From: Eubacterium_B sp034180045
GTDB taxonomy: Bacteria > Bacillota > Clostridia > Peptostreptococcales > Anaerovoracaceae
Reading direction: 5' to 3'
Assembly: GCA_034180045.1 (NCBI GenBank)
Contig: JAXFOY010000024.1
Location: 1-64,000 of the forward strand
DNA: 64,000 bases
The notes below the pieces were generated by a model, which did no database searches, was not told where the DNA came from, and saw only the letters and a list, made by a program, of their open reading frames with translations. Shown piece after piece: positions 26,192-35,527 of the stretch. Made by a program: the position numbers and the translations under genes. The first letter of the stretch is position 1; each line of letters opens with the position of its first letter.

Positions 26192-26246
26192 AAAGCTGTT
26201 TTTGCGGTATGAGGTAAACCTATCTCATGCTCAAAAATAGCTTTTG
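26192..26246 (+). terminator. rho-independent terminator after cbiC
   Basis: AAAGCTGTTTTTG (26192-26204) pairs with CAAAAATAGCTTT (26232-26244), one G-U, followed by T-rich sequence; an inner ATGAG/CTCAT stem extends the structure. Right border of the citrate/cobalamin block. The remaining 160 bases before prfA hold possible -10 hexamers (TATAAT 26327, TACAAT 26347) without convincing -35 partners. Confidence 0.85.
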
Positions 26247-26407
26247 TTTATTTGGCAAGCAGTAATAAAATGCCAAAATATGCTGCTGCCGTAGTCTTAC
26301 TGAGGTTTTTCTTTCTAAAATTGTTTTATAATTTGTCCTTATGTGTTACAATAGTTAGTTAGAAAATGATTTGTAAGCATTAAAAAAGTACAAAAAAGGA
26401 TAGAAAA

Positions 26408-27472
26408 ATGTTTGATAAACTCGACTTTATAGTAGAAAAATATAAGGAAATGTCACTTAAGGTTTCCGACCCTGAGGTAATAAGCGACCAACCTACATGG
26501 CAGCGCTATATCAAAGACATGGGAGAGATGGAGCCTATAGTAAAAAAATATGAAGAATATAAGAACGCTAAGGAAGAGCTCACCATGGCAAAAGAAATTC
26601 TTGAGACCGAAAATGATGAGGAACTCAGGGATTTAGCTAAGATGGAAGTGAGCGATAACGAAGAAAAAATAGAGCTTCTTTCCGAGGAACTGAGGATTCT
26701 TCTGATACCTAAAGACCCTAATGATGATAAGAATGTAATTCTCGAAGTCAGAGCGGGAACGGGAGGTGAAGAAGCTGCTTTGTTCGGTCAGGATTTGCTG
26801 CGTATGTACATGAGATATGCGGAGCGTCATAGATGGAAGACGGAACTTATTGACATCAACGATACCGGAATGGGCGGAATTAAAGAAGCTGTGGTAATGA
26901 TTAAAGGTAAGGGCGCTTATTCAAGGTTAAAGTATGAGAGCGGAGTTCATCGTGTACAGCGTGTGCCGGAGACTGAATCTTCGGGGAGAATACACACTTC
27001 AGCGGCTACCGTCGCAGTGCTTCCTGAGGTGGAGGATGTGGATGTAGCATTAGATCCTAACGATGTGAGAGTCGATGTGTATCGTGCGTCCGGAAACGGA
27101 GGACAATGTGTAAATACTACGGATTCAGCGGTTAGACTTACACATATGCCGACAGGGCTTGTAGTTACCTGCCAAGACGAGAAATCACAAATCAAAAATA
27201 AAGAGAAGGCGTTCAAGGTTCTGAAGGCCAGACTTTACGACTTGAAACTTCAGGAGCAGCAAAGTGAAATCGCAGCGGAGCGTAAGAGTCAAATAGGTAG
27301 CGGCGACAGATCCGAGCGTATAAGAACTTATAATTTTCCTCAAGGAAGATGCACTGAACATCGCATAGGAATGACTTTATATAAATTGGATGCGATTCTT
27401 GATGGAGATATAGACGAAATTATTGACGGGCTAATTACAAATGATCAGGCTGAGAAGATGAAGGCCTTCTAG
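26408..27472 (+). CDS. prfA: peptide chain release factor 1
   Basis: Reads UAA and UAG and triggers peptidyl-tRNA hydrolysis. The 354-residue protein has the anticodon-like tripeptide region RVPETESSGRIHTS typical of RF1 and the catalytic GGQ loop (G231-G232-Q233 in RASGNGGQCVNTTDSAVRL). The glutamine is the methylation target of PrmC, encoded at 5184. AAAAAGGATAG precedes the ATG. It opens the second half of the split housekeeping neighbourhood. Confidence 0.97.
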   Translation: MFDKLDFIVEKYKEMSLKVSDPEVISDQPTWQRYIKDMGEMEPIVKKYEEYKNAKEELTMAKEILETENDEELRDLAKMEVSDNEEKIELLSEELRILLIPKDPNDDKNVILEVRAGTGGEEAALFGQDLLRMYMRYAERHRWKTELIDINDTGMGGIKEAVVMIKGKGAYSRLKYESGVHRVQRVPETESSGRIHTSAATVAVLPEVEDVDVALDPNDVRVDVYRASGNGGQCVNTTDSAVRLTHMPTGLVVTCQDEKSQIKNKEKAFKVLKARLYDLKLQEQQSEIAAERKSQIGSGDRSERIRTYNFPQGRCTEHRIGMTLYKLDAILDGDIDEIIDGLITNDQAEKMKAF

Positions 27473-27493
27473 ATATAGGAGATAGATGTCTAA

Positions 27494-28552
27494 ATGAAAA
27501 CATCGTTATTAAACGATACAACTGAAGATATAAGGCTTGCAGCCGATATAATCCGTGGCGGAGGGCTTGTTGCCTTTCCCACAGAGACGGTGTACGGATT
27601 AGGTGCAGATGCCTTGAACGAGTCGGCGGTAAGCAAGGTTTATGAAGCCAAGGGAAGACCCTCGGACAATCCTATGATAGTGCATATCGCCGAATTTGAG
27701 GATTTGTACAAACTGACAGAATCGGTTACGGATGATATGAAGCATTTGATGGATGCGTTTTGGCCGGGCCCTATGACTATGATTTTAAGGCGAAGCTCTA
27801 TTGTGCCTGATGTGACGACGGGCGGACTTGATACCGTGGGTGTCAGACTACCATCAAACGAGGTTGCGAGGAAGCTGATAAAAGAAGCCGGCTGTCCGCT
27901 TGCGGCGCCGAGTGCAAATATATCGGGAAGACCGAGTCCGACGACAGCAGAACATGTGATATACGATCTTTACGGCAGAGTGGACGCAATTATATGTGGA
28001 GAAGACTGTGATTACGGAATAGAGTCATCGGTAATTGATATGACAGGTGAGGTCCCGACGATTTTAAGACCCGGTGCGATAACTCGTGAAATGTTTTCAG
28101 AGGCATTGGTAAAGGATGTGGCGATGGATAAGAGCCTGTATCAAAGACCGGAAAAGCTTATAGACCCTGAACAAAATGCCTCGTCCGATTATAAGGATGC
28201 TGAGCCGGGGGATTCAGACGAGCAGGACTTCAGACCTAAGTCTCCCGGCATGAAATATAAGCATTACGCACCCGAAGCGGAAATGATAGTCTTTGAAGGA
28301 GAGCATCAAAGTGTTATAAGGGCAATAGACGAGGAAGAAAAGCGCCTTAGTGAGCAGGGAAAATCGGTTTACCGATTGAGTTTTACGGATGAACAAATTG
28401 CTGCGCACGAACTTTTTGCAAAACTCAGAGAGGCTGATTCAAGCGGTGCAGATGTGATTTTGGCTGAAGCGCTGCCGGAAAAAGGACTCGGCTTTTCAGT
28501 CATGAACAGAATGTTAAAGTCGGCGGGATATAATGTCAGGAGGATAAAATGA
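27494..28552 (+). CDS. L-threonylcarbamoyladenylate synthase (Sua5 type)
   Basis: Makes the threonylcarbamoyl-AMP intermediate for the t6A modification of ANN-reading tRNAs. The 352-residue protein has the YrdC domain (residues 1-205: GGLVAFPTETVYGLGADAL, KGRPSDNPMIVHI, SANISGRPSPTTAEHV) and the C-terminal Sua5 domain (SPGMKYKHYAPEAEM), equal to B. subtilis YwlC. It follows prfA by 21 bases and overlaps rpiB by four. Confidence 0.95.
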   Translation: MKTSLLNDTTEDIRLAADIIRGGGLVAFPTETVYGLGADALNESAVSKVYEAKGRPSDNPMIVHIAEFEDLYKLTESVTDDMKHLMDAFWPGPMTMILRRSSIVPDVTTGGLDTVGVRLPSNEVARKLIKEAGCPLAAPSANISGRPSPTTAEHVIYDLYGRVDAIICGEDCDYGIESSVIDMTGEVPTILRPGAITREMFSEALVKDVAMDKSLYQRPEKLIDPEQNASSDYKDAEPGDSDEQDFRPKSPGMKYKHYAPEAEMIVFEGEHQSVIRAIDEEEKRLSEQGKSVYRLSFTDEQIAAHELFAKLREADSSGADVILAEALPEKGLGFSVMNRMLKSAGYNVRRIK

Positions 28553-28989
28553 TAATGGTAATGGCCGCAGATCACGGCGGATATGAACTCAAGAATGCAA
28601 TTAAGGAGCATCTGCAAAAGCGAGGTATGAATATTGTCGATTTGGGAACGAACGATGATAGCGCTGTTGATTATCCTGAATACGGCAAGGCTTGCGGAGA
28701 AGCTGTAGCTTCGGGCAAGGCGGATCTTGGAATAGTTTGCTGCGGAAGCGGAGTAGGCATTTCAATTGCGGCTAACAAGGTGAAGGGCATAAGATGTGCA
28801 CTTTGTTATTCTGAAGAGATTGCAAAACTGGCAAAACAACACAACAACGCAAATGTTTTATCATTCGGGGGGAGAATGACATCCGCTGAAGATGCTTGTA
28901 AAATGGTAGACATTTGGCTCGATACAGAGTGGGCGGGACTTACTCAGGAGCGTCATGAAAGGCGTGTTGCTCAGCTTGACGAAATGTGA
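28549..28989 (+). CDS. rpiB: ribose-5-phosphate isomerase B
   Basis: Interconverts ribose 5-phosphate and ribulose 5-phosphate. The 146-residue protein has AADHGGYELKNAIKEHL, the active-site segment VCCGSGVGISIAANKVKGIR with its catalytic cysteine, and ARRHNNANVLSFGGR-like KQHNNANVLSFGGR. AGGAGG lies five bases before the ATG, which overlaps the preceding stop. The family includes LacAB subunits, but the neighbourhood fits RpiB. Confidence 0.95.
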   Translation: MIMVMAADHGGYELKNAIKEHLQKRGMNIVDLGTNDDSAVDYPEYGKACGEAVASGKADLGIVCCGSGVGISIAANKVKGIRCALCYSEEIAKLAKQHNNANVLSFGGRMTSAEDACKMVDIWLDTEWAGLTQERHERRVAQLDEM

Positions 28990-29094
28990 GCTGCAAGAGG
29001 ACTCTTTAATTCAGAGACGAACCGGTTTGCTATTATGAAATAGGTGAATACGGATTTTAGAATTTGCATTTATGATATATAACAGGAGGAAATC

Positions 29095-29724
29095 ATGGGA
29101 AAGATATATGTTTTTGATCATCCGCTAATCCAGCACAAGGTTGCGCTTATGAGAATGAAAGAAACCAGCGTTAAGGATTTTCGTCAACTAGCAAAAGAAA
29201 TTGCTATTTTGATGGGGTTTGAAGCAACCAGAGATTTAGAACTCGAATCAGTGGAAATAGAAACCCCTATGTGTAAGACAAAAGTAAACATGCTAAAGGG
29301 AGAGGACATCGCCATCGTTCCTATCCTCAGAGCAGGACTCGGTTTTGTAGATGGAATGCTTGAACTTGTGCCTAACGCAAAGGTCGGGCATGTAGGTCTT
29401 TATAGAGATCCTGAAACACATATACCGGTAGAGTATTACTGCAAGCTGCCTACAGATATTGAAAAACGCCGTATATTTGTACTTGATCCTATGCTGGCAA
29501 CCGGCGGAAGTGCAGTAGCATCAATAGATTTCATCAAAAAACGCGGTGGTAAGGATATCACTTTCATGTGTTTAATTGCAGCTCCGGAGGGGATTAAAAT
29601 GCTGCAAGAAGCGCACCCTGATGTTGACATCTACATAGCTGCAAAGGATGAGCAGTTAAACGAAAAAGCATACATTTTACCGGGTCTTGGTGATGCCGGT
29701 GACAGACTTTACGGAACAAAATAG
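29095..29724 (+). CDS. upp: uracil phosphoribosyltransferase
   Basis: Salvages uracil to UMP with PRPP. The 209-residue protein shows HPLIQHKVALMRMKETSV, ILRAGLGFVDGML, the PRPP loop VLDPMLATGGSAVASIDF and the uracil-binding C-terminus YILPGLGDAGDRLYGTK. AGGAGGAAATC precedes the ATG. Completes the prfA-sua5-rpiB-upp set common in Firmicutes. Confidence 0.97.
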   Translation: MGKIYVFDHPLIQHKVALMRMKETSVKDFRQLAKEIAILMGFEATRDLELESVEIETPMCKTKVNMLKGEDIAIVPILRAGLGFVDGMLELVPNAKVGHVGLYRDPETHIPVEYYCKLPTDIEKRRIFVLDPMLATGGSAVASIDFIKKRGGKDITFMCLIAAPEGIKMLQEAHPDVDIYIAAKDEQLNEKAYILPGLGDAGDRLYGTK

Positions 29725-29837
29725 ACTCATTTTGAAATATAGTCATGCTAGGGTTATAAATGTGTTAATACCGTCGTGTTCCCGTAAATTCAGCAAAAGA
29801 AACAGCAATACGATAAATCTAAAGGAGTTTAAGGTCA

Positions 29838-31172
29838 ATGAAGAATTTGATACCTGATAATATAAGTAAATTTGATAATGTTTTTGATGTTCTGAAAGAG
29901 AGAGGTTTCATTGAACAGTGCACCGATGAAAAAGCTGTAAGAGAACTTCTTGGTAAGGAAAAAATCAAATTTTATATAGGATTTGACCCTACAGCCGATT
30001 GCCTGCATGTCGGACACTTTATGCAAGTAATTACGATGATGTATATGCAGAAATTCGGTCACACTCCGGTCGTGCTGATAGGAGGCGGAACGGGAATGGT
30101 CGGCGATCCGTCGGGAAGATCGGACATGCGTACAGTTATGGATGTGAATACTATCGACCACAACTGCAATCAGTTCAAGAAACTCTTTGATAAATTTATT
30201 GATTTTGACGATGACTGGAAATATGAGGGCAACCAAGGCGTTTACCTGCCGGGACACGAAAATAAGAAGCCGGATGCAGGTAAGGCTATTGCGGTAAATA
30301 ACGGTAACTGGATAAGACCTCTTAACTTTGTTGAGTTTGTAAGAGAAGTCGGCTCAAAATTCAATGTTAATACCATGCTCAGATCTGAAGCTTTCAAGCA
30401 GAGAATGGAGCGCGAAGGCGGTCTCACTTTCTTTGAATTCAGCTATATGCTTATGCAGTCGTACGACTTTATGGTTATGGCAAGGGATTTCGATGTAAAA
30501 ATGGAGTTCGGCGGTGATGACCAGTGGTCGAATATCATCGGCGGCGTGCATTTGACGAGAAAGATGTTGGGGAAGGAAGTATATGGAATGACTTTCTCTC
30601 TCCTGACAACCAGCGAAGGAAAGAAGATGGGCAAAACTCAGAAGGGCGCCCTTTGGCTCGATCCGAAAAGAACTACGCCGTTCGAATTTTTCCAATACTG
30701 GAGAAATGTCAGCGATGCCGACGTGGAAAAATGCCTGAGAATGTTGACTTTCTTACCTATGGATGAAGTTAAAAGGCTATCATCTTTAGAAGGTGCGGAG
30801 ATTAACAAGGCTAAGGAAATTCTTGCTTTCGAGGTAACTAAACTGGTTCATAATGAAGAAGAAGCGATAAAAGCTATGGAGGCGGCGCGTTCCGCTTTTG
30901 GCGGTAATGCCGATTCTGTAAATATTCCATCAGTGGAAATGGACAGGGATGTATTTGCAGGCGATGGAAAGGGGCTTGTTTCACTGATTAGGGAACTGGG
31001 ACTGGTGACGAGCAACGGCGAGGGTTTCAGAACAATAGAGCAGGGCGGACTTTCCATAAATCGTGAGAAAGTTAAAAATCCGAAACAGCAGATAAGCGAA
31101 ATTGATTTTGAAGATGGCGAGCTTCTAATCCAGAAAGGAAAGAAGAAGTTCGTAAAGATAGTTTTGAAATAA
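29838..31172 (+). CDS. tyrS: tyrosyl-tRNA synthetase
   Basis: Class Ic synthetase charging tRNA-Tyr. The 444-residue protein has the HIGH-like DCLHVGHF (from residue 54), GGTGMVGDPSGRSDMR, and the KMSKS-like KMGKT (263-267), and ends with an S4 RNA-binding domain (GGLSINREKVKNPKQQI). AAAGGAG precedes the ATG. No T-box leader was found in the 113-base gap after upp. Confidence 0.96.
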   Translation: MKNLIPDNISKFDNVFDVLKERGFIEQCTDEKAVRELLGKEKIKFYIGFDPTADCLHVGHFMQVITMMYMQKFGHTPVVLIGGGTGMVGDPSGRSDMRTVMDVNTIDHNCNQFKKLFDKFIDFDDDWKYEGNQGVYLPGHENKKPDAGKAIAVNNGNWIRPLNFVEFVREVGSKFNVNTMLRSEAFKQRMEREGGLTFFEFSYMLMQSYDFMVMARDFDVKMEFGGDDQWSNIIGGVHLTRKMLGKEVYGMTFSLLTTSEGKKMGKTQKGALWLDPKRTTPFEFFQYWRNVSDADVEKCLRMLTFLPMDEVKRLSSLEGAEINKAKEILAFEVTKLVHNEEEAIKAMEAARSAFGGNADSVNIPSVEMDRDVFAGDGKGLVSLIRELGLVTSNGEGFRTIEQGGLSINREKVKNPKQQISEIDFEDGELLIQKGKKKFVKIVLK

Positions 31173-31318
31173 GTGATTTTGTCACGATAAGTCCGTGGAT
31201 ATTCAGATAAAGGAACTATGAGGTTTCGCAATGGCGGATAATCAGTGTGCTGATGTGATGAAAATAGCGATGAAACCGCTTAGGTGCGGTAATTATAACA
31301 GCAACCGGAGGAAATTTA

Positions 31319-34300
31319 ATGAATAAAGTAAAATACGACGGTATGGAACATCCTGTCAGAGAGGTTACAGACCTCAAAGACATCCTTGTGAGCAGCTGTG
31401 AGATGTTCAAGGATAATACCGCATTTTTGGAAAAAGACAAGCCGGGTGGTACATATCAGCCTGTGACTTATGCTAAGATAAAAGATGATATGGATGCCTT
31501 GGGAAGCAGATTCATCGAAATGGGGCTAAAAGGCAGTAAGATTGCCGTTGTTGGAGAAACGAGCTACCTGTGGTTTCTGACATATTTTGCTACCGTTTGC
31601 GGCACAGGTGTTATTGTTCCTTTAGATAAAAATCTTCCAAAGGACGAACTTAAAAATTTAATCAAAAGATCTCATGTAGAGGCTATAGTTTATTCGAGAA
31701 AAATGGAAAAAACCATAAGCGAGCTGTTTGATAATCCGGGGGAACTTAAGTATTTTATCTCAATGTCCGATAAGGAGCATGGTGATAAGACCCTGTCCAT
31801 CGGCAAGCTGATAGATGAGGGCAATGTTCTTCTCAGAGAGGGATTCAGAGATTTTGTAGATGCGGAGATTAATCCGGACGAGATGTCAACGCTTCTGTTT
31901 ACATCAGGCACTACGGGAAAATCGAAAGGCGTAATGCTCTCCCACAGAAATATCGCCTCAAATGTAAGAGACGTTTCCAAGCGTGTTATGCTTGAAAAGG
32001 ATTGGGTGGTTCTATCCATACTTCCGGTTCATCACACATATGAAAATACGATTAACTGGGTTACTTTGTATCAAGGTAAAACCATCGCTATTTGTGAAGG
32101 AATTAAATACATTCTAAAGAATATGAACGAGGTGCATGCGAATTGTATGGTCGGAGTACCGCTGGTATTCGAAAAGATTTTTAAGGGCATAATGAAGCAA
32201 GCCGAAGGGCGTGGCGAGGGTGAAAAGGTCAAGAACGCCATCGCAGTATCGCGCCGCATGAGGCTTTTCAATAACCGCAGGCTCATCCGAAAGCTGTTCA
32301 AGCCGATACATCAGGCTTTCGGGGGCGAAATGCAGCTTTTCATCGCCGGCGGCGCGGCCATGGATCCTGAGATAACAGAGTCGTTTGAAGCCATGGGAAT
32401 CCCTATGATTCAGGGCTACGGAATGACGGAATACGCACCTATCATAGCCGTAAATCAGGATAATTACAGCATTGCCAAATCCGTAGGAAGACCGATGCCG
32501 AATGCACTTGTCCGCATAGACGATGCAGACGAAAACGGCGTAGGCGAGGTAGTTGTAAAAGGACCGTCGGTAATGATGGGATATTTTGAGGATCAGGAGG
32601 CAACCGATGAGGTTCTGAAAAACGGATGGCTTCATACAGGGGATCTCGGATATCTTGATTCCAATGATTTTCTATATTTGACAGGCAGAAAAAAGACGGT
32701 AATCGTTACCAAGGGCGGCAAAAATATTTATCCGGAAGAGGTAGAAGCCGTTCTAAAAGAGAATGAGCTGATAAAGGAAACCATAGTTCATGGAGTCACG
32801 GATAAAAATATCGGAAATGTAATTGTAACCGCTGACATTCAGCCGAATTACGAGCTTTTAGAAGAAAAGCACGGTAAAATGAGCAGCAGTGATGTATATC
32901 ATTTTTATCGCGAGCTGATAGACGAAATCAATAAGAGTTTTCCGCCGTACAAAGTAATCAAACGCATAAATATCAGAGAGGAGGGCTTTGCTATGACTAC
33001 GACGGGCAAGGTTAAGCGCTATGGCAACTTCATCGAAGGTGAAACGATGAAAGGCAGTACTGAATTCCTCGAAAAGAAAACCAAAGACAGAAAGCATGCT
33101 AATGAAGTAATAGAAAACATTAATAAGAGCAAGGACCCATATCTTAGATACAAGACGGGACGCGCAATCACGGACATCAAACAGATGTTTAACAGCAGTG
33201 TCGATTTATATGGAGATAGAGTTGCTTTCCGTCAAAAGTTCAAAAAAGGCGAGAAATACACAGAAATCACCTATAAGCAGGCGCAGGTGGATGTCAACGC
33301 GTTGGGAACGGCTTTGATAAACCTCGGACTAAAAGGTAAGAGGGTGGCTATAATAGGTACCACTTACTATCAGTGGGAAACCGCATACCTTGCTGTAACA
33401 GGCGGCGTAGGGCTTGCAGTTCCTCTGGACAAGGAGCTTGGAGCGACTGAGCTGAAGAATTTGATTCAAGATGCTGAGGTATCAGCGGTACTTTACAGCA
33501 AGAAATTTGAAAATATATTTGAGCAGATTCGTGAAGACGGAGACACCAAACTCGAAATCTTGGTGAATCTGGATGCAGAAGATAATAGGAACTCCGTTTT
33601 GAACAAGGAGAATGCCGCATCGCTTAACGGCGAAGAATCCAAGGTAATTTACTCATGGAAACAGCTGATTGAGGACGGAAAACAACATATAGCACTGGGC
33701 GACAGGCAGTTCCTGGATGCCGAAATTCTCGGAGAAGATCCGGCAGTAATCCTTTATACATCAGGAACTACAGGATTTGCAAAGGGGGTACTGTTGTCAA
33801 ATACCAATATCGTTGACAATTTGATGATGGCGCCTACTATACTGAATGTAATGCCTGATGATATTTTCTTTTCGGTATTACCTGTTCACCACACATATGA
33901 GTGCACTTGCGCATTTCTGATGCCGTTATATAAAGGTGCATCGATTGCATTCTGCGAAGGTCTGAAATATATAACGAAGAATCTACAGGAAGTAAGACCT
34001 ACAATGCTGCTTGGTGTTCCGATTTTGATAGAAACTCTATATAAGAAAATCTGGAAAGGTGCCAAGAGTGAAGGCAAGGATAAGAAGCTTAAAAAGCTGC
34101 TCAAGGTCAACAAGGCCACAAAAAAGTTAAGACTTAACATTGCAAAGAGACTTGCTAAAGATATTACCGATGTATTTGGCGGCAGATTGCGAGTTTTGAT
34201 ATCCGGAGGTGCGGCGATTGACCCGGCAATATTACAGTTTTTTAACGACTTAGGAATAATTGCGGTTCAGGGGTACGGTTTGACGGAATGTTCTCCTATG

Positions 34301-34918
34301 GCAGCGCTAAATCCCGATGTGGAAAGAGATATGAGAAACAGCTCGGTGGGACATCTTCTTCCCGGAATGAAAGTCAAGATTGAAGATGCAGATGAAGACG
34401 GTATCGGAGAGATTTGCCTAAAGGGAACAAATGTAATGCTCGGTTATTATAACAACGATGAAGCCACAAACGAAGTCATCAAAAACGGCTGGTTCCATAC
34501 CGGAGATTTAGGTTATGTTGATTCGGAGGATTTCATATATATAACCGGACGAAAGAAAAATGTTATAATTACAGAAAACGGCAAGAATGTTTTTCCTGAA
34601 GAACTTGAGTATGAGTTGTCTCACATACCTTACATTGCAGAATCTATGGTTTGGGGCGATGACACAGCAAATGAGGGGGTAAATAGCACAACTATTGTTG
34701 CTACAGTATTGCTTGACGAAGAGGAAGTCGAGGAAGCTATCGGAGCCGGATACACAGATGAGCAGGTAAAGAAGCTTATTTGGGACGAAATCGATAAAAT
34801 AAACGCGCGCCTGCCGTTGTTCAAAAAAATTAAAAAACTCAATATCCGCAAAGACGGATTTGATAAAACGACGGGCATGAAGATAAAGCGTTTTGTTGAA
34901 GCAAACAAAAACATATAA
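31319..34918 (+). CDS. tandem double acyl-CoA synthetase (two AMP-binding units)
   Basis: A 1199-residue cytoplasmic protein formed from two consecutive, complete ANL-superfamily acyl-CoA synthetase units (about 1-600 and 600-1199). Each has a P-loop (TSGTTGKSKGVMLSHRN near 193; TSGTTGFAKGVLLSNTN near 813), an LPVHHTYE segment, the GYGMTE/GYGLTE motif, GWLHTGDLGY/GWFHTGDLGY, a GRKK hinge and a catalytic lysine near the end (TTTGKVKRYG; TTGMKIKRF). Both halves therefore look active. The family activates long-chain fatty acids via acyl-AMP. CCGGAGG precedes the ATG. The arrangement is an internal duplication in one continuous frame; there is no frameshift or stop between the halves. Confidence 0.88.
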   Translation: MNKVKYDGMEHPVREVTDLKDILVSSCEMFKDNTAFLEKDKPGGTYQPVTYAKIKDDMDALGSRFIEMGLKGSKIAVVGETSYLWFLTYFATVCGTGVIVPLDKNLPKDELKNLIKRSHVEAIVYSRKMEKTISELFDNPGELKYFISMSDKEHGDKTLSIGKLIDEGNVLLREGFRDFVDAEINPDEMSTLLFTSGTTGKSKGVMLSHRNIASNVRDVSKRVMLEKDWVVLSILPVHHTYENTINWVTLYQGKTIAICEGIKYILKNMNEVHANCMVGVPLVFEKIFKGIMKQAEGRGEGEKVKNAIAVSRRMRLFNNRRLIRKLFKPIHQAFGGEMQLFIAGGAAMDPEITESFEAMGIPMIQGYGMTEYAPIIAVNQDNYSIAKSVGRPMPNALVRIDDADENGVGEVVVKGPSVMMGYFEDQEATDEVLKNGWLHTGDLGYLDSNDFLYLTGRKKTVIVTKGGKNIYPEEVEAVLKENELIKETIVHGVTDKNIGNVIVTADIQPNYELLEEKHGKMSSSDVYHFYRELIDEINKSFPPYKVIKRINIREEGFAMTTTGKVKRYGNFIEGETMKGSTEFLEKKTKDRKHANEVIENINKSKDPYLRYKTGRAITDIKQMFNSSVDLYGDRVAFRQKFKKGEKYTEITYKQAQVDVNALGTALINLGLKGKRVAIIGTTYYQWETAYLAVTGGVGLAVPLDKELGATELKNLIQDAEVSAVLYSKKFENIFEQIREDGDTKLEILVNLDAEDNRNSVLNKENAASLNGEESKVIYSWKQLIEDGKQHIALGDRQFLDAEILGEDPAVILYTSGTTGFAKGVLLSNTNIVDNLMMAPTILNVMPDDIFFSVLPVHHTYECTCAFLMPLYKGASIAFCEGLKYITKNLQEVRPTMLLGVPILIETLYKKIWKGAKSEGKDKKLKKLLKVNKATKKLRLNIAKRLAKDITDVFGGRLRVLISGGAAIDPAILQFFNDLGIIAVQGYGLTECSPMAALNPDVERDMRNSSVGHLLPGMKVKIEDADEDGIGEICLKGTNVMLGYYNNDEATNEVIKNGWFHTGDLGYVDSEDFIYITGRKKNVIITENGKNVFPEELEYELSHIPYIAESMVWGDDTANEGVNSTTIVATVLLDEEEVEEAIGAGYTDEQVKKLIWDEIDKINARLPLFKKIKKLNIRKDGFDKTTGMKIKRFVEANKNI

Positions 34919-35020
34919 GAATAGGAAGCACAGACTATATGTGGATGAGTTTCGGGCGCTGAAGCCTAAATGAACCAATCCGTTATGACAAGAGTGCACC
35001 TGAGTAAAAAGGAGATTAAA

Positions 35021-35500
35021 ATGGCAGATGTAGTTTTGATGACCCAGGCGGGTTACGATAAGTTGGAAGCAGAAAGAGATGAACTGGTTTCTGTAAGAAG
35101 AAAGGATGTTTCCGAAAAGCTGAAAGAAGCAAGGTCATACGGGGATCTTTCTGAAAATGCCGAATATGATGCGGCAAAGGAGGAGCAGGCAGAAGTTGAG
35201 GAGAGAATCCTCAAGATCGAGCAGATGCTAAGAAATGCCAAGATTATCAGCGAAAACGAAATAACAGTTGATCGCGTAAATGTAGGATTGACAGTTACGG
35301 TTAAAAATCTAAAAAGCGGCGAGAACGACAAGTTTATCATTGTCGGATCAACTGAGGCCGATCCTTTTGCAGAGCCTGCCAAAATCTCCAACGAGTCCGA
35401 AGTAGGTAAAAATCTACTGGATAAGCAGGTTGGGGATAAGGTGGAAATTCTAGTACCGGACGGAACGGTACAATATGAGATTCTTACTATCGAAAAATAA
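35021..35500 (+). CDS. greA: transcription elongation factor GreA
   Basis: Stimulates transcript cleavage in backtracked RNA polymerase. The 159-residue protein has the N-terminal coiled coil with the tip acidic residues in YGDLSENAEYDAAKEEQ, and the C-terminal FKBP-like domain (ISNESEVGKNLLDKQVGD). The ATG at 35021 is preferred because AAAAGGAG precedes it and the protein then starts MADVVLMTQAGYDKL as in relatives; the frame is open 51 bases further upstream. It is next to lysS, a common pairing. Confidence 0.96.
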   Translation: MADVVLMTQAGYDKLEAERDELVSVRRKDVSEKLKEARSYGDLSENAEYDAAKEEQAEVEERILKIEQMLRNAKIISENEITVDRVNVGLTVTVKNLKSGENDKFIIVGSTEADPFAEPAKISNESEVGKNLLDKQVGDKVEILVPDGTVQYEILTIEK

Positions 35501-35527
35501 ATAATATATTTCAATAAGGTGGAGAAA

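Noticed and set aside
29725..29837. T-box leader before tyrS
   Set aside because: The gap is too short for a T-box and contains no conserved element.
32114..32635. 173-residue - strand ORF opposite the acyl-CoA synthetase
   Set aside because: Antisense shadow; the + strand frame has continuous family motifs here.
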